From assembly GCA_024636585.1 (NCBI GenBank), contig JAGXGS010000075.1:1-61304 (forward strand): a DNA stretch of 61,304 bases. Reading direction: 5' to 3'. This stretch comes from Thiogranum sp. (GTDB taxonomy: Bacteria; Pseudomonadota; Gammaproteobacteria; DSM-19610). Position numbers and translations under genes: made by a program. The first letter of the stretch is position 1, and every line of letters starts with the position of its first letter. A model generated the notes under the pieces. The model had not been told where the DNA came from. It worked only from the letters and a program-made list of their open reading frames with translations, and made no database searches. Below, piece after piece: positions 60,604 to 61,304 of this stretch.

Positions 60604-61304
60604 ATGCTTCTTGAAGAGTTCCTGATGATTAATGAGGCGGCGCTTCGGCTGGGTTTTTTCCTCGGTATCTTCGCCATAATGGCGGTCTGGGAAGTCCTCG
60701 CGCCGCGCCGGGTCCTGCTGCATTCCAAACGCCTGCGCTGGGGCAATAATCTGGGCCTGGTGGTGCTCAATACTGTGGTGCTGCGGCTGGTGTTTCCAGC
60801 CGCCGCCGTCGGCATGGGCGTGCTTGCACAGGAGCTGGGTTGGGGCCTGTTCAACTACGTTGATGCACCCTTCTGGCTGGCGGTTCTGGTGTCAGTCCTG
60901 GTGCTGGACTTCTTTATCTGGCTGCAACACGTGATGGTGCATGCTGTGCCGCTGCTATGGCGTTTACATCGGGTGCACCATGCGGATCTCGATTTCGATG
61001 TCACCACCGGTCTGCGTTTTCATCCGCTGGAAATTCTGCTGTCGATGCTCATCAAGTTCGCCGTGATCCTGCTGCTGGGGCCGCCGGTGGTTGCGATCGT
61101 GATCTTTGAGATTTTGCTCAACGCGACGTCCATGTTCAATCATTCCAATGTGAAAATCCCGGCCGGTATCGATCGGGTACTGCGCTGGCTGGTGGTAACG
61201 CCGGATATGCATCGCGTGCATCATTCAGTCGAGGATGATGAAACCAACAGTAATTTTGGCTTCAATCTGCCCTGGTGGGATCGGCTGCTGGGCACCTACC
61301 GGGC
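60604..61304 (+). CDS. Sterol desaturase/fatty acid hydroxylase family protein (3' truncated by window edge)
   Basis: The frame is open to the last base, so the C-terminus is missing; 233 residues visible. Four membrane helices and the di-iron His clusters of the family: QHVMVH (HxxxH), HRVHHADLDFD (HxxHH), FNHSN and MHRVHHSVEDDE (HxxHH). The enzyme inserts hydroxyl groups or double bonds into lipids or other hydrophobic substrates at the inner membrane. A GGGAG lies 8 bases upstream of the ATG, in the inverted repeat region. Substrate unknown. Confidence 0.85.
   Translation, partial: MLLEEFLMINEAALRLGFFLGIFAIMAVWEVLAPRRVLLHSKRLRWGNNLGLVVLNTVVLRLVFPAAAVGMGVLAQELGWGLFNYVDAPFWLAVLVSVLVLDFFIWLQHVMVHAVPLLWRLHRVHHADLDFDVTTGLRFHPLEILLSMLIKFAVILLLGPPVVAIVIFEILLNATSMFNHSNVKIPAGIDRVLRWLVVTPDMHRVHHSVEDDETNSNFGFNLPWWDRLLGTYR

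Noticed and set aside
1-61304. tRNA, rRNA, CRISPR arrays, insertion sequences, prophage genes
   Set aside because: I saw no clover-leaf-like sequences, repeat-spacer patterns, transposases, integrases or phage genes.

Overview
The window looks like a chromosomal segment of a facultatively denitrifying gammaproteobacterium. The evidence is high G+C coding DNA, the tesA/ybbA/ybbP arrangement, yheS-like and DUF2288/DUF302/PsiE/SirB2 genes, a fused nirDL gene, and FNR/DNR-type TTGAT-N4-ATCAA boxes. I cannot name the genus. I see no rRNA, tRNA, CRISPR array, phage or insertion sequence.

Region 1 (about 1-20.5 kb) is mostly housekeeping and envelope genes. It holds a 5'-truncated malate:quinone oxidoreductase-like gene, a spermidine-synthase-like methyltransferase, DUF2288 and LEA14-like proteins, an NnrS membrane protein, two rhomboid proteases, MsrA, a DASS transporter and a CDGSH protein. 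A DUF6394/K+-channel/acyltransferase/rhomboid operon follows, then a c-di-GMP pair (degenerate HD-GYP, then GGDEF-EAL) behind a likely FliA promoter, and a gamma-glutamyltransferase. About 2.84-3.09 kb carries a cluster of DnaA-box matches. About 6.33-6.8 kb carries two truncated gene remnants joined head to head.

Region 2 (about 20.5-32.3 kb) is a cytochrome cd1 nitrite reductase locus: nirS, a NirT-like multiheme cytochrome fused to an ethylbenzene-dehydrogenase-type haem domain, a cupredoxin, nirN, then nirE-C-F-DL-G-H-J for heme d1 synthesis. Two FNR/DNR boxes, each followed by a GATAAT -10, precede nirS and nirE.

Region 3 (about 32.3-48.4 kb) is a respiratory/NO block. It holds heme A and heme O synthases and two different heme-copper-oxidase-type subunit I proteins, both lacking the active-site tyrosine expected of O2 reductases. 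It also has a CuA subunit II with a 54-residue partner, two SCO copper chaperones, and a cytochrome b6-like/ferredoxin/MvhD fusion. Hemerythrins, DUF2249, an NnrS-like permease and a DNR-type regulator complete it. No canonical norCB is present, so NO made by NirS may be removed by the tyrosine-less heme-copper enzymes.

Region 4 (about 48.4-61.3 kb) returns to general functions: a YheS-type ABC-F ATPase, glgX-glgB, tesA divergent from ybbA-ybbP, a PilZ-like protein, and a sterol-desaturase-family gene cut by the window end.
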